The notes beneath the pieces were generated by a model that was not told the DNA's origin, searched no databases, and was given only the letters and a program-made list of their open reading frames with translations. The position numbers and the translations under genes were made by a program. Source: Hydrogenophaga crocea (GTDB taxonomy: Bacteria > Pseudomonadota > Gammaproteobacteria > Burkholderiales > Burkholderiaceae_C). From it: a stretch of 64,000 nucleotides of DNA. Below are positions 50,848 through 59,570 of this stretch, one piece after another; position 1 is the first letter of the stretch; the number at the start of each line of letters is the position of its first letter. The DNA lies in NCBI RefSeq assembly GCF_011388215.1, contig NZ_CP049989.1, positions 3,844,001 to 3,908,000 on the forward strand, written 5' to 3'.

Positions 50848-51488
50848 GTTGGACCCCCGGCGGCACCGTGTACGGCACGCTGCTCAACTTCCAGCGCGAA
50901 TGGGCGCTGTGGCGGCCGCGCATGGACGACAAGCCCTACCTCGCGCCGCCGAAAGCGCCCGTGCTCTATGTGAAAACGGCCAACACCTTCACGCCGCACG
51001 GCGGGCGCATTGCGCTGCCCGCGGGCGAGGCGGTGGAGGTCGCGGCCAGCCTGGGCCTGGTGATGGGCGCGCACGGCGCGCCCACGCACGCGGTGCTGGT
51101 GAACGACGTGAGCGTGGCGCACGACAGCTACTACCGCCCCGCGATCCGTTTCCGCAACCGCGACGGCTTCCTCGGCCTGGGCGCCGAGCCCACGCCGATC
51201 GAGGCCCTGGGCGGCATCGAAGGCCTGGCCGGCCTCGAGATCGAGCTGCGCATCCACGGCGTGCACAAGCAGACCACCGCGCTCAAGGACCTGGTGCGCG
51301 GCGTGCCGCAGCTGCTGCTCGACGTGGCGGAATTCATGTCGCTGCAGCCCGGCGACCTGCTGCTCGTGGGCAGCGAGGCGCTGGCCGACGGCACGCGTCC
51401 GCGCGTGGTGGCGGGCGACGCGGTGGAGATCAGCGCGCCCGGCCTCAAGCCCGCGGTGCAGGTGTTTGAAGAAGAGGTGCTGTCTTGA
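50844..51488 (+). CDS. hpaG1: Fumarylacetoacetate hydrolase-family protein, HpaG N-terminal half (decarboxylase/isomerase)
   Basis: A 214-residue FAH-fold protein corresponding to the N-terminal half of the bifunctional HpcE/HpaG. It handles 5-oxopent-3-ene-1,2,5-tricarboxylate decarboxylation and isomerization in the homoprotocatechuate pathway. Visible family segments are GTLLNFQREWALW, PPKAPVLYVKTANTFTPHG and RFRNRDGFLGLGAEPTP. The two halves are separate genes here, overlapping by four bases. Confidence 0.9.
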   Translation: MSWTPGGTVYGTLLNFQREWALWRPRMDDKPYLAPPKAPVLYVKTANTFTPHGGRIALPAGEAVEVAASLGLVMGAHGAPTHAVLVNDVSVAHDSYYRPAIRFRNRDGFLGLGAEPTPIEALGGIEGLAGLEIELRIHGVHKQTTALKDLVRGVPQLLLDVAEFMSLQPGDLLLVGSEALADGTRPRVVAGDAVEISAPGLKPAVQVFEEEVLS

Positions 51489-52252
51489 AACGCGCACGCA
51501 TCGCCTGGGCCGGCGCGGTCCACGACGCCATCGAGCGCGATGGCCAGCTCGAACTGCTCACGCCCGCCTTCAAGGGCCGGCGCCTCTCGTTCGACGAGGT
51601 GGTGTGGCTGCCGCCGCTCGCGCCGGTGGCGCGCGCGCGCACCGTGCTCGCGCTGGGCCTGAACTACGCCGACCACGCCAAGGAACTGGCCTTCAAGCCG
51701 CCCACCGAGCCGCTGGCCTTCGCCAAGGGCGAGGCCTCGCTGATCGGTCACCGCGCCTTCACCGTGCGGCCCGCGGGCGTGCAGTTCATGCACTACGAGT
51801 GCGAGCTCGCGGTGGTGATCGGCCGCACCGCCAGGCGCGTGCGCCGCAGCGACGCGCCCGACTTCATCGCGGGCTACACCGTGGCCAACGACTACGCGAT
51901 CCGCGACTACCTCGAGAACTGGTACCGCCCCAACCTGCGCGTGAAGAACCGCGACACCTGCACGCCCCTGGGCCCCTGGCTGGTCGACGCGGCCGACGTG
52001 CCCGACCCGATGAACCTCGCGCTGAGCACCACCGTGAACGGCCGCGTGACGCAAAGCGGGAACACGCGCGACATGGTGTTCGACGTGGCCACGCTGATCG
52101 AGTACTTCACGTCCTTCATGACCCTGCACCCGGGCGACCTGATCCTCACCGGCACGCCCGACGGCGTGGTCGACTGCCAGCCCGGCGACGTCGTGGTCAC
52201 CGCGATCGAGGGCATCGGCGAACTGCACAACACCATCACCACACCCGCATGA
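51485..52252 (+). CDS. hpaG2: Fumarylacetoacetate hydrolase-family protein, HpaG C-terminal half
   Basis: A 255-residue FAH-fold enzyme. Metal ligands are in MHYECELAVVIGR (E-x-E) and the downstream DY of VANDYAIRDYLENW. FAKGEASLIGH and LILTGTPDGVV are also typical. It forms 2-hydroxyhepta-2,4-diene-1,7-dioate from the oxopentene tricarboxylate and supplies HpaH. Its start overlaps hpaG1 and its end overlaps hpaE, each by four bases. Confidence 0.92.
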   Translation: MKRARIAWAGAVHDAIERDGQLELLTPAFKGRRLSFDEVVWLPPLAPVARARTVLALGLNYADHAKELAFKPPTEPLAFAKGEASLIGHRAFTVRPAGVQFMHYECELAVVIGRTARRVRRSDAPDFIAGYTVANDYAIRDYLENWYRPNLRVKNRDTCTPLGPWLVDAADVPDPMNLALSTTVNGRVTQSGNTRDMVFDVATLIEYFTSFMTLHPGDLILTGTPDGVVDCQPGDVVVTAIEGIGELHNTITTPA

Positions 52253-53718
52253 CCATCCAGCACCTCATCAACGGCAAAGCCGTGGACAGCGCCGCGCGCT
52301 TCGAAACCCTCAACCCCGCCACGCAAGCCGTGCTCGCCGAGGTCGCCGCCGGCGGCGAGGCCGAGGTGAACGCTGCGGTGCAGGCCGCCAAGGACGCCTT
52401 CCCCGCCTGGGCCGGCCGGCCCGCCACCGAGCGCGCGGCCATCGTGCGCCGGCTCGGCGAGCTGATTGCCAAACACGTGCCCGAGATCGCGCGCACCGAA
52501 ACCGACGACACCGGCCAGACCATTTCGCAAACCGGCAAACAGCTGGTGCCGCGCGCGGCCGACAACTTCAGCTACTTCGCCGAGATGTGCGTGCGCGTGG
52601 ACGGCCACACCTACCCCACGCCCACCCACCTCAACTACACGCTGTTCCACCCGGTGGGCGTGTGCGCGCTCATCAGCCCCTGGAACGTGCCCTTCATGAC
52701 GGCCACCTGGAAGGTCGCGCCCTGCCTGGCCTTCGGCAACACCGCGGTGCTCAAGATGAGCGAACTCAGCCCGCTCACGGCCGCGCGCCTGGGCGAGCTC
52801 GCGCTCGAGGCCGGGGTGCCCGCGGGCGTGCTCAACATCGTGCACGGCTTCGGCAAGGACGCGGGCGAGCCGCTGTGCGCCCACCCCGACGTGCGCGCCA
52901 TCAGCTTCACCGGCTCCACCGCCACCGGCAACCGCATCGTCAAGACCGCGGGCCTCAAGAAGTTCAGCATGGAGCTGGGCGGCAAGAGCCCCTTCGTCAT
53001 CTTCGACGACGCCGACCTCGACCGCGCGCTCGACGCCGCGGTGTTCATGATCTTCAGCAACAACGGCGAGCGCTGCACCGCGGGCAGCCGCATCCTGGTG
53101 CAGCAGAGCATCTACGCCGACTTCGCGCAGAAGTTCGCCGAGCGCGCGAAGAAGATCGTGGTGGGCGACCCGCAGGACGAAAAAACCATCATCGGCCCCA
53201 TGATCAGCCCGGCCCACCTGGCCAAGGTGCGCAGCTACATCGAGCTCGGCCCGAAGGAAGGCGCCACGCTGCTGTGTGGCGGACTGGACCGGCCGGGCTA
53301 TGCGCCCGAGCTGCCCGTGCACGTGCGCCGGGGCAACTACGTGTGGCCCACGGTGTTCGCCGACGTGGACAACCGCATGAAGATCGCGCAGGACGAGATC
53401 TTCGGCCCCGTGGCCTGCCTGATCCCGTTCAAGGACGAGGCCCACGCGATCGCGCTCGCCAACGACATCGCCTACGGCCTGTCGAGCTATGTGTGGACCG
53501 AGAACATCGGCCGCGCGCACCGCGTGGCCGCGGCGATCGAGGCGGGCATGTGCTTCGTGAACTCGCAGAACGTGCGCGACCTGCGGCAACCTTTTGGCGG
53601 CACCAAGGCCTCGGGCACGGGCCGCGAAGGCGGCACCTGGAGCTACGAGGTCTTCCTCGAGCCCAAGAACGTGGCGGTGTCGCTGGGCTCGCACCACATT
53701 CCGCACTGGGGCGTCTGA
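52249..53718 (+). CDS. hpaE: 5-carboxymethyl-2-hydroxymuconate semialdehyde dehydrogenase
   Basis: A 489-residue aldehyde dehydrogenase. Catalytic Glu in MELGGKSPFVIFDD, catalytic Cys in NGERCTAGSRI, NAD region FTGSTATGNRI and C-terminal PFGGTKASGTGREGG. It oxidizes the ring-cleavage semialdehyde made by HpaD. ATG 52249 overlaps hpaG2 by four bases. The long upstream open frame is antisense or out-of-frame sequence of hpaG2. Confidence 0.95.
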   Translation: MTIQHLINGKAVDSAARFETLNPATQAVLAEVAAGGEAEVNAAVQAAKDAFPAWAGRPATERAAIVRRLGELIAKHVPEIARTETDDTGQTISQTGKQLVPRAADNFSYFAEMCVRVDGHTYPTPTHLNYTLFHPVGVCALISPWNVPFMTATWKVAPCLAFGNTAVLKMSELSPLTAARLGELALEAGVPAGVLNIVHGFGKDAGEPLCAHPDVRAISFTGSTATGNRIVKTAGLKKFSMELGGKSPFVIFDDADLDRALDAAVFMIFSNNGERCTAGSRILVQQSIYADFAQKFAERAKKIVVGDPQDEKTIIGPMISPAHLAKVRSYIELGPKEGATLLCGGLDRPGYAPELPVHVRRGNYVWPTVFADVDNRMKIAQDEIFGPVACLIPFKDEAHAIALANDIAYGLSSYVWTENIGRAHRVAAAIEAGMCFVNSQNVRDLRQPFGGTKASGTGREGGTWSYEVFLEPKNVAVSLGSHHIPHWGV

Positions 53719-53738
53719 CCCCCGCACAGGAGACACCC

Positions 53739-54662
53739 ATGGGCAAGCTCGCACTGGTCGCCAAGATCACCCACGTCCCGTCCATCGTGCTCAGCGAGTT
53801 CGATGGCCCGCGCAAGGGCTCGCGGCAAGACGCCATCGACGGCCTCAAGGCCATCGGCCAGCGCTGCCGCGATCTCGGCGTGGACACCCTCGTCGTGTTC
53901 GACACGCACTGGCTGGTGAACGCCAGCTACCACCTCAACTGCACGCGCCACTGGGAAGGCCGCTACACCAGCAACGAGCTGCCGCACTTCATCAGCAACA
54001 TGCCCTACGCCATCCCGGGCAACCCCGAGCTCGGGCACCTGCTGGCGCGCGTGGCCAACCGCATGGGCGTGGACACGCTGGCGCACGAAGGCACCACGCT
54101 CGCGCCCGAGTACGGCACCCTGGTGCCCATGCGCTACATGAACCCCGACCAGCACTTCAAGGCGGTGTCGGTGTCGGCGCTGTGCATGGCGCACTACCTC
54201 AACGACAGCGCGCGCCTGGGCTGGGCGTTCCGCCGCGCGATCGAAGACGAGTACGACGGCACCGTGGCCCTCCTGGCCAGCGGCTCGCTGAGCCACCGCT
54301 TCGCGCAGAACGGCCTCGCGCCCGAATACGCGTTCAAGCTCTGGAGCCCCTTCCTCGAAACCCTGGACCGCGAGGTGGTGCGCCTGTGGCAGGCCGGCGA
54401 ATGGCAGGCCTTCTGCGAGATGCTGCCCGAGTACGCGGTGAAGGGCCACGGCGAGGGCTTCATGCACGACACCGCCATGATGCTGGGCGCGCTCGGCTGG
54501 AGCGAGTACCGCGGCCAGGCCGAGGTGATCACGCCGTACTTCGGCGCCTCGGGCACGGGCCAGATCAACGTGGTGTTCCCGGTCACGCCCGTCACGGGCA
54601 GCGCCATTCCGGCCGCCCAGGCCTCGTCGGCCCAGGGCTTCCAGGCCGTCTCGCGGCTGTAG
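53739..54662 (+). CDS. hpaD: 3,4-dihydroxyphenylacetate 2,3-dioxygenase (class III extradiol)
   Basis: A 307-residue LigB-fold ring-cleaving dioxygenase. Start segment MGKLALVAKITHVPSIVLSE with an iron-ligand histidine, LVVFDTHWLVNASYHLN with the second, ALLASGSLSHRF, and the conserved glutamate region EGFMHDTAMMLGALGW. It opens the homoprotocatechuate ring by meta cleavage. An AGGAGA Shine-Dalgarno sequence lies before ATG 53739, 20 bases after hpaE. Confidence 0.95.
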   Translation: MGKLALVAKITHVPSIVLSEFDGPRKGSRQDAIDGLKAIGQRCRDLGVDTLVVFDTHWLVNASYHLNCTRHWEGRYTSNELPHFISNMPYAIPGNPELGHLLARVANRMGVDTLAHEGTTLAPEYGTLVPMRYMNPDQHFKAVSVSALCMAHYLNDSARLGWAFRRAIEDEYDGTVALLASGSLSHRFAQNGLAPEYAFKLWSPFLETLDREVVRLWQAGEWQAFCEMLPEYAVKGHGEGFMHDTAMMLGALGWSEYRGQAEVITPYFGASGTGQINVVFPVTPVTGSAIPAAQASSAQGFQAVSRL

Positions 54663-54674
54663 TCGGAGCGCGCC

Positions 54675-55127
54675 ATGCCCCACCTCGTGCTCCTCTACAG
54701 CGGCAACCTCGACCGCCCCGCCGCACAGGGCGGCACCGACATGGGCGTGCTGTGCCGCGCGCTCTGCGACGCCCTGCTCACCGTGCGCGACGAACAGGAC
54801 CGCCAGGTCTTTCCCACCGGCGGCACGCGCGTGCTGGCGTTCCCGGCCGCGCACTGGGCCATCGCCGACGGCGGTGCGGCCGGCGAGGCCGCGGGCCGCG
54901 GCGGCGACTACGCCTTCGTGTACCTGAACCTGCGCATGGCCCAGGGCCGCAGCGCCGCGGTGCACCAGCGCACCGGGCAGACCATCGAGGCCGTGGCCAA
55001 GGCGCACTTCGCGGCGCACCTGGCCGGGCGCGCCATCGGCATCACCGTGCAGGTGGACGAAGGCCACGAGGTCTTCGACGCCAAGAACAGCTCCATCCAC
55101 CCCTTGTTCGCCCCGCGCAAGACCTGA
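54675..55127 (+). CDS. hpaF: 5-carboxymethyl-2-hydroxymuconate delta-isomerase
   Basis: A 150-residue tautomerase-superfamily isomerase with the essential N-terminal proline after Met (MPHLVLLYSGNLD). The rest fits the CHMI fold, with YAFVYLNLRMAQGRS and ITVQVDEGHEVFDAKNSSIH. It isomerizes the dicarboxylate made by HpaE. About 20 residues longer than the enteric protein, with an insert near 60-75 rich in Ala/Gly. It lies 12 bases after hpaD and one base before hpaH. Confidence 0.92.
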   Translation: MPHLVLLYSGNLDRPAAQGGTDMGVLCRALCDALLTVRDEQDRQVFPTGGTRVLAFPAAHWAIADGGAAGEAAGRGGDYAFVYLNLRMAQGRSAAVHQRTGQTIEAVAKAHFAAHLAGRAIGITVQVDEGHEVFDAKNSSIHPLFAPRKT

Positions 55128-55128
55128 C

Positions 55129-55953
55129 ATGCTCGACGACGCCACCATCGAACAACTCGCGGCCGAACTCGACCGCTCGGCGCAAACGCGCGAACCGCTG
55201 CGCCACTTCTCGCAGCGCTTTCCCACCATGACCATCGACGACGGCTACCGCGTGGGCCGCGCCTGGGTCGCGCTGCAGCGCGGCCGCGGCGATCCGGTGA
55301 TCGGCCACAAGATCGGCCTCACGAGCCGCGCCATGCAGCTCTCGAGCCAGATCGACGAGCCCGACTTCGGCACGCTGCTGGGCTCGATGAAGCTCGTGGC
55401 GCGCGCGGGCGAAGAGCTCGAGATCCCCGTGAGCCGTTTCCTCGCGCCGCGCGTGGAGGTCGAACTCGCCTTCGTGCTCAAGGCCCCGTTGAGCGGCCGC
55501 GTGACCGTGGGCGAGGTGCTCGCCGCCACCGAATACGTGACGCCCGCCATCGAGATCATCGACGCTCGCATCGAGCAGTTCGACCGCGACACGAAAAAGC
55601 CGCGCAAGGTCTTCGACACCATCAGCGACAACGCGGCCAACGCCGCCATCGTGATCGGCGAGGGCGATGCGCGCTACCGCGTGAACCCGCTCACCACCGA
55701 CCTGCCCTGGTGCGGCGCGGTGCTGCGCCAGAACGGCGTGGTCGAGGAAACCGGCCTGGCCGCGGGCGTGCAGGGCCACCCGGCCATCGGCATCGCCTGG
55801 CTGGCCGAAAAACTCGCCCCCTGGGGCGACCGCCTGCTGCCCGGGCAGATCGTGCTCGCAGGCTCGTTCACCCGCCCCGTGGCCGCCCGGGCCGGCGACC
55901 GCTTCGAGGCCGACTACGGCCCGCTCGGCGTGCTGCGTTTCCGATTCGTCTGA
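55129..55953 (+). CDS. hpaH: 2-oxo-hept-4-ene-1,7-dioate hydratase
   Basis: A 274-residue hydratase of the HpaH/MhpD family. Segments [37 protein letters not shown], metal-binding [11 protein letters not shown] and the tail [16 protein letters not shown] are typical. It adds water to the 2-oxo-heptenedioate to form the HpaI substrate. ATG 55129 lies one base after the hpaF stop, so the two are translationally coupled. Confidence 0.94.
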   Translation: MLDDATIEQLAAELDRSAQTREPLRHFSQRFPTMTIDDGYRVGRAWVALQRGRGDPVIGHKIGLTSRAMQLSSQIDEPDFGTLLGSMKLVARAGEELEIPVSRFLAPRVEVELAFVLKAPLSGRVTVGEVLAATEYVTPAIEIIDARIEQFDRDTKKPRKVFDTISDNAANAAIVIGEGDARYRVNPLTTDLPWCGAVLRQNGVVEETGLAAGVQGHPAIGIAWLAEKLAPWGDRLLPGQIVLAGSFTRPVAARAGDRFEADYGPLGVLRFRFV

Positions 55954-55969
55954 CCTTCCTTCACCGCCC

Positions 55970-56797
55970 ATGCAGACCCCCGTCAACCCCTTCAAGCAGG
56001 CCCTGGCCGCCGGCCAGTCGCAGATCGGCCTGTGGGCCGCGCTTGCCAGCCCCTACAGCACCGAACTCATCGCCGGCACCGGCTTCGACTGGCTGCTCAT
56101 CGACGGCGAGCACGCCCCCAACGACGTGCGCAGCACGCTCGCGCAGCTGCAGGCCGTGGCCAGCTCACAGAACGCCTTTCGCGACGCGCGCTCGCACCCC
56201 GTGGTGCGGGTGCCCGTGGGCACCGGCGAGGTCGGCACCGCGCTCATCAAGCAGTACCTGGACATCGGCGCGCAGACGCTGCTCGTGCCCATGATCGACA
56301 CCGCCGAGCAGGCCGCGCAGGTGGTGGCCGCCGCGCGCTACGCGCCGCTGGGCGTGCGCGGCATGGGCAGCGCGCTCGCGCGCGCTTCGCGCTGGCAGGC
56401 CCATGCGCGCTACGTGCACGAGGCCGACGAGCAGGTGTGCGTGCTGGTGCAGGCCGAGACCGCCACCGCCATGAAACACCTCGACGCGATCGCGGCCACG
56501 CCCGGCGTCGACGGCGTGTTCATCGGCCCCGCCGACCTGAGCGCGAGCATGGGCCACCGCGGCAACCCCGGCCATCCCGAGGTGCAGGCCGCCATCGCCG
56601 ACGGCATCCGCCGCATCCGCGCCGCGGGCAAGGCCCCGGGCATACTGGCCACCACCGAGGCCGGCGCGCGCCAGTGGCTCGAGGCCGGCGCCCTGTTCGT
56701 GGCCGTGGGCGCCGACACCATGCTGCTCGCGGCCGGGGCCGCGCAGCTGCTCGGCCAATTCAAGGGCCGCGTGGCCCCCGGACCCAACGGCTATTGA
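55970..56797 (+). CDS. hpaI: 4-hydroxy-2-oxoheptanedioate aldolase
   Basis: A 275-residue class II (metal-dependent) HpcH/HpaI-family aldolase. Motifs [33 protein letters not shown] with the catalytic His, [18 protein letters not shown] with the metal glutamate, and [15 protein letters not shown] with the metal aspartate. It splits the C7 intermediate to pyruvate and succinic semialdehyde, ending the pathway. It lies 16 bases after hpaH. Confidence 0.95.
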   Translation: MQTPVNPFKQALAAGQSQIGLWAALASPYSTELIAGTGFDWLLIDGEHAPNDVRSTLAQLQAVASSQNAFRDARSHPVVRVPVGTGEVGTALIKQYLDIGAQTLLVPMIDTAEQAAQVVAAARYAPLGVRGMGSALARASRWQAHARYVHEADEQVCVLVQAETATAMKHLDAIAATPGVDGVFIGPADLSASMGHRGNPGHPEVQAAIADGIRRIRAAGKAPGILATTEAGARQWLEAGALFVAVGADTMLLAAGAAQLLGQFKGRVAPGPNGY

Positions 56798-56819
56798 AGC
56801 CCACACCAGGAGACGCCCG

Positions 56820-57614
56820 ATGAACGCCGCCCTGCAAACCAGCACCGTGCTGCCGCCCGGCATGCACCCCGACGAGTGGGCCGCGCGCCTGGAGCTTGCG
56901 GCCTGCTATCGCGTGTTCGCCATGCTCGGCTGGACCGAGATGATCTACAACCACATCACGCTGCGCCTGCCCGACAGCGTGACGCGGGGCCAGAAGCAAT
57001 TCCTCATCAACCCCTTCGGCCTGCACTACAGCGAGGTCACCGCGAGCAACCTGGTGAAGATCGACCTCGAGGGCCATGTGCTCGACGGCTCGGCCCACCG
57101 CGTGAACCCCGCGGGCTTCGTGGTGCACGCCGCCATCCACGACGGCATCGAGGGCGCGCACTGCGTGATGCACACGCACACCACCGCGGGCGTGTCGGTG
57201 GCCTGCCTGAAGGACGGCCTGCAACAGACCAACTTCTACACCGCGCAACTGCACGGCATGGTGGCGTACCACGACTTCGAGGGCATCACCATCCACGCCG
57301 ACGAAGGCCCGCGCCTGCTGCAGAGCATCGGTGACAGGCCCGCGGTGATCCTGCGCAACCACGGCCTGCTGGCCTGGGGCAGCACGCTGCCGCAGACCTT
57401 CGCGATCCTGTGGACCTTGCAGCGCGCCTGCGAAATCCAGCTCGCCACCTTCAGCATGGGCGGGCCGCAGGCCGCGCTGCCCGTGCCCGAGGCGATCGCC
57501 GCGAAATGCACGCGCGACGCGCTGCAGTTCAACCCGAACCACGGCGCCGGCCGCGATGTGTTCGACGCCCTGGTGCGCCAGGTCGACCGCATCGACAGCA
57601 GCTACCGCTCATGA
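56820..57614 (+). CDS. Class II aldolase/adducin family protein
   Basis: A 264-residue protein of the class II aldolase/adducin family. Zinc histidines are seen in MHTHTTAGVSVA and the second part in LRNHGLLAWG. RVFAMLGWTEMIYNHITLRLP and QFLINPFGLHYSEVTASNLV are typical of members near hydroxycinnamate and aromatic genes. The exact reaction is unknown. A GGAGA lies before ATG 56820. It follows hpaI by 22 bases and is not part of the classical hpa set. Confidence 0.86.
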   Translation: MNAALQTSTVLPPGMHPDEWAARLELAACYRVFAMLGWTEMIYNHITLRLPDSVTRGQKQFLINPFGLHYSEVTASNLVKIDLEGHVLDGSAHRVNPAGFVVHAAIHDGIEGAHCVMHTHTTAGVSVACLKDGLQQTNFYTAQLHGMVAYHDFEGITIHADEGPRLLQSIGDRPAVILRNHGLLAWGSTLPQTFAILWTLQRACEIQLATFSMGGPQAALPVPEAIAAKCTRDALQFNPNHGAGRDVFDALVRQVDRIDSSYRS

Positions 57615-58624
57615 GCGCCGCCGCCATTCGGAACGTCGCCATCGTCGGCGCCGGCGCCATCGGCGGCTGGCTCGGCACGCGGCTCGGGCTCGCGGGCTGC
57701 CAGGTGAGCGCGCTCGCGCGCGGCGAAACGCTCGCCGCGCTGCGCAGCCACGGCCTGCGGCTGCAGCAGGGCGGCGAGCTGCTGCACTGCGCCGTCAACG
57801 CCTCGGACCGCGCGGCCGACCTCGGCGTGGCCGACCTGGTCATCGTCGCCGTGAAAGCGCCCGCGCTGCCCGGCATCGCGCCCGCCATCGGCCCGCTGAT
57901 CGGCCGCCACACCGTGGTGCTCACCGCCATGAACGGCGTGCCCTGGTGGTTCTTCGAAGGCTTCGGCGGGGCGTTGAAAGGCACGCCGCTGCCGGTGGTG
58001 GACCCGGGGGGCGCCATGGCCGCCGCCGTGCCCGCGCGCCACCTGCTCGGCGGCGTGGTGCACGCGAGCTGCTCGCTCGACGCGCCCGGCCTGGTGCGCC
58101 ACCACTTCGGCAACGGCCTCATCGTGGGTGAGCCCTCGGGCGCGCCGAGCGAACGCGCGCAGGCCGTGGTGGCCCTGCTGGCCAGCGCCGGCGTCAACGC
58201 CACGCTGTCGGCGCAGATCCAGAAAGACATCTGGTACAAGCTCTGGGGCAACATGACGGTCAACCCCGTGAGCGCGCTCACCGGCGCCACCACCGACCGC
58301 ATCCTGGGCGATCCGCAGGTGCGCGGGTTCATCAGCGCCGTGATGCTCGAGGCCAAGGCCATCGGCGAGCGCATCGGCATCCCCATCGACCAGCAGCCCG
58401 AGGACCGCCACGCGGTCACGCTCAAGCTCGGCGCCTTCAAGACCTCGATGCTGCAGGACGTGGAGGCGCGCCGTCCGGTGGAACTCGACGCGCTGGTGGC
58501 CGTGGTGGCCGAGCTGGGCCGCCTCACGGGCGTGCCCACGCCCTTCACCGACGCGCTGTTGGGCCTGGCCCGGCTGCAGGCGCAGACGCTGGGGCTGTAT
58601 CCGCAGGCGGTGCAGCAGGGTTAG
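57611..58624 (+). CDS. Ketopantoate reductase-like (PanE/ApbA family) dehydrogenase
   Basis: A 337-residue PanE-family NADP-dependent enzyme. Nucleotide motif IVGAGAIGGWLGTRLG, DLVIVAVKAPAL, catalytic lysine and asparagine region KDIWYKLWGNMTVNPVSALTG. The length and position suggest a 2-oxo acid reductase of the catabolic operon and not the pantothenate enzyme. It overlaps the aldolase stop by four bases, so these two extra genes are added to the hpa operon as a unit. Confidence 0.86.
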   Translation: MSAAAIRNVAIVGAGAIGGWLGTRLGLAGCQVSALARGETLAALRSHGLRLQQGGELLHCAVNASDRAADLGVADLVIVAVKAPALPGIAPAIGPLIGRHTVVLTAMNGVPWWFFEGFGGALKGTPLPVVDPGGAMAAAVPARHLLGGVVHASCSLDAPGLVRHHFGNGLIVGEPSGAPSERAQAVVALLASAGVNATLSAQIQKDIWYKLWGNMTVNPVSALTGATTDRILGDPQVRGFISAVMLEAKAIGERIGIPIDQQPEDRHAVTLKLGAFKTSMLQDVEARRPVELDALVAVVAELGRLTGVPTPFTDALLGLARLQAQTLGLYPQAVQQG

Positions 58625-58665
58625 TCCGCTGGTGCGTGCGGCGGCCGGCTTTCGAGAATCAGGCC

Positions 58666-59484
58666 ATGCCCGCCATCTGGTCCTTCGATTCGCCCGCCGA
58701 CGCGGCGCCCGGCCTGGGCGCGGCCGCGGTGTCGGCCCTGCTCGACTGCGCCAGCGCCCCGCCGAGCGCTGCCCGGTTGCTCGGCGCGGTGCGCGCGGTG
58801 GTGCCGGTGGAGTACCTCTCCCTGGTGGGCTTTCGGCGCGACACGCCCGAGCTGGTGGAAGGCAGTTCGCGCCACACCCACGAGCGCGACGTGGTCGCCG
58901 AGTGTTTCGCCATCTACCGCCGCAGCTACTGGCGCAGCGACGCGCTGGTGCGCTTGGCCGACCGCGTGGCCCGGCGGCCCGCGCGCGAGGTGGCGGTGCT
59001 GCATTGCCGCGCCGACGAACTGCCCGTGGCCGGCTGGCGCAACGAGATCTACCGGCGCGAGCGCCTGACCGACCGCTTCACCCTGCTGCACGCGCCCGCC
59101 CCGGGGGCGGTGCAGGCCATCCACCTGTACCGCGACGAGCGTCAGGGGCTGTTCCAGCCCGATGAGATCCAGCGCCTGCTCGGGCTGGCGCCCCTGCTGC
59201 GCCAGGCCCATCAGGCATCGCTGGCTGCCGGGGCGGTCGCGGCCGACCGGCAGGCCCAGGTGGCGCAGGCCCGGGACCGGCTGCAGCGCCTGGGGCCCGC
59301 GCTGTCGCCGCGCGAGGCCGAGGTGGTGGCCCGCATCGCCTGCGGGCTGGGTGCCGAGGGCATCGCCGCCGAGCTCGACGTGGCGCCGTCGACGGTGGTC
59401 ACCCTGCGCAAGCGCGCCTACGCCAAGCTGGCGGAAGCCGGGCTGCCGGCCGACCGGCTGCGGCTGGCCCGCTGGCTGGCCTGA
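58666..59484 (+). CDS. LuxR-family transcriptional regulator
   Basis: A 272-residue regulator. The N-terminal 200 residues carry no recognised signal domain. The C-terminal LuxR HTH is LSPREAEVVARIACGLGAEG followed by IAAELDVAPSTVVTLRKRAY. There is no neighbouring luxI. ATG 58666 is preferred to GTG codons nearer 58636, which give a poor N-terminus. It lies just upstream of the Rieske oxygenase gene and probably controls it. Confidence 0.86.
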   Translation: MPAIWSFDSPADAAPGLGAAAVSALLDCASAPPSAARLLGAVRAVVPVEYLSLVGFRRDTPELVEGSSRHTHERDVVAECFAIYRRSYWRSDALVRLADRVARRPAREVAVLHCRADELPVAGWRNEIYRRERLTDRFTLLHAPAPGAVQAIHLYRDERQGLFQPDEIQRLLGLAPLLRQAHQASLAAGAVAADRQAQVAQARDRLQRLGPALSPREAEVVARIACGLGAEGIAAELDVAPSTVVTLRKRAYAKLAEAGLPADRLRLARWLA

Positions 59485-59511
59485 TCCCCTGTCCATCCCC
59501 CCCGAAGGGGA
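59485..59511. promoter_or_regulatory. Inverted repeat upstream of the Rieske oxygenase promoter
   Basis: TCCCCT-N15-AGGGGA is a perfect 6-bp dyad beginning right after the LuxR-family gene. A TAGCAT box at 59534-59539 could be a -10 element with a poor -35 (59511-59516), so the dyad would sit next to the -35, the usual place for an activator. It could instead serve as a weak terminator hairpin, although no T-run follows. Confidence 0.4.
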
Positions 59512-59570
59512 CGGGCCGCCCCGGCGCGCGGCCTAGCATGGCCGCCACACCCAAGCCGAGGAGACACCGC

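Noticed and set aside
58666..59484. Quorum-sensing LuxR receptor
   Set aside because: The N-terminal domain does not show the autoinducer-binding pattern and there is no luxI beside it; only the C-terminal HTH is supported.
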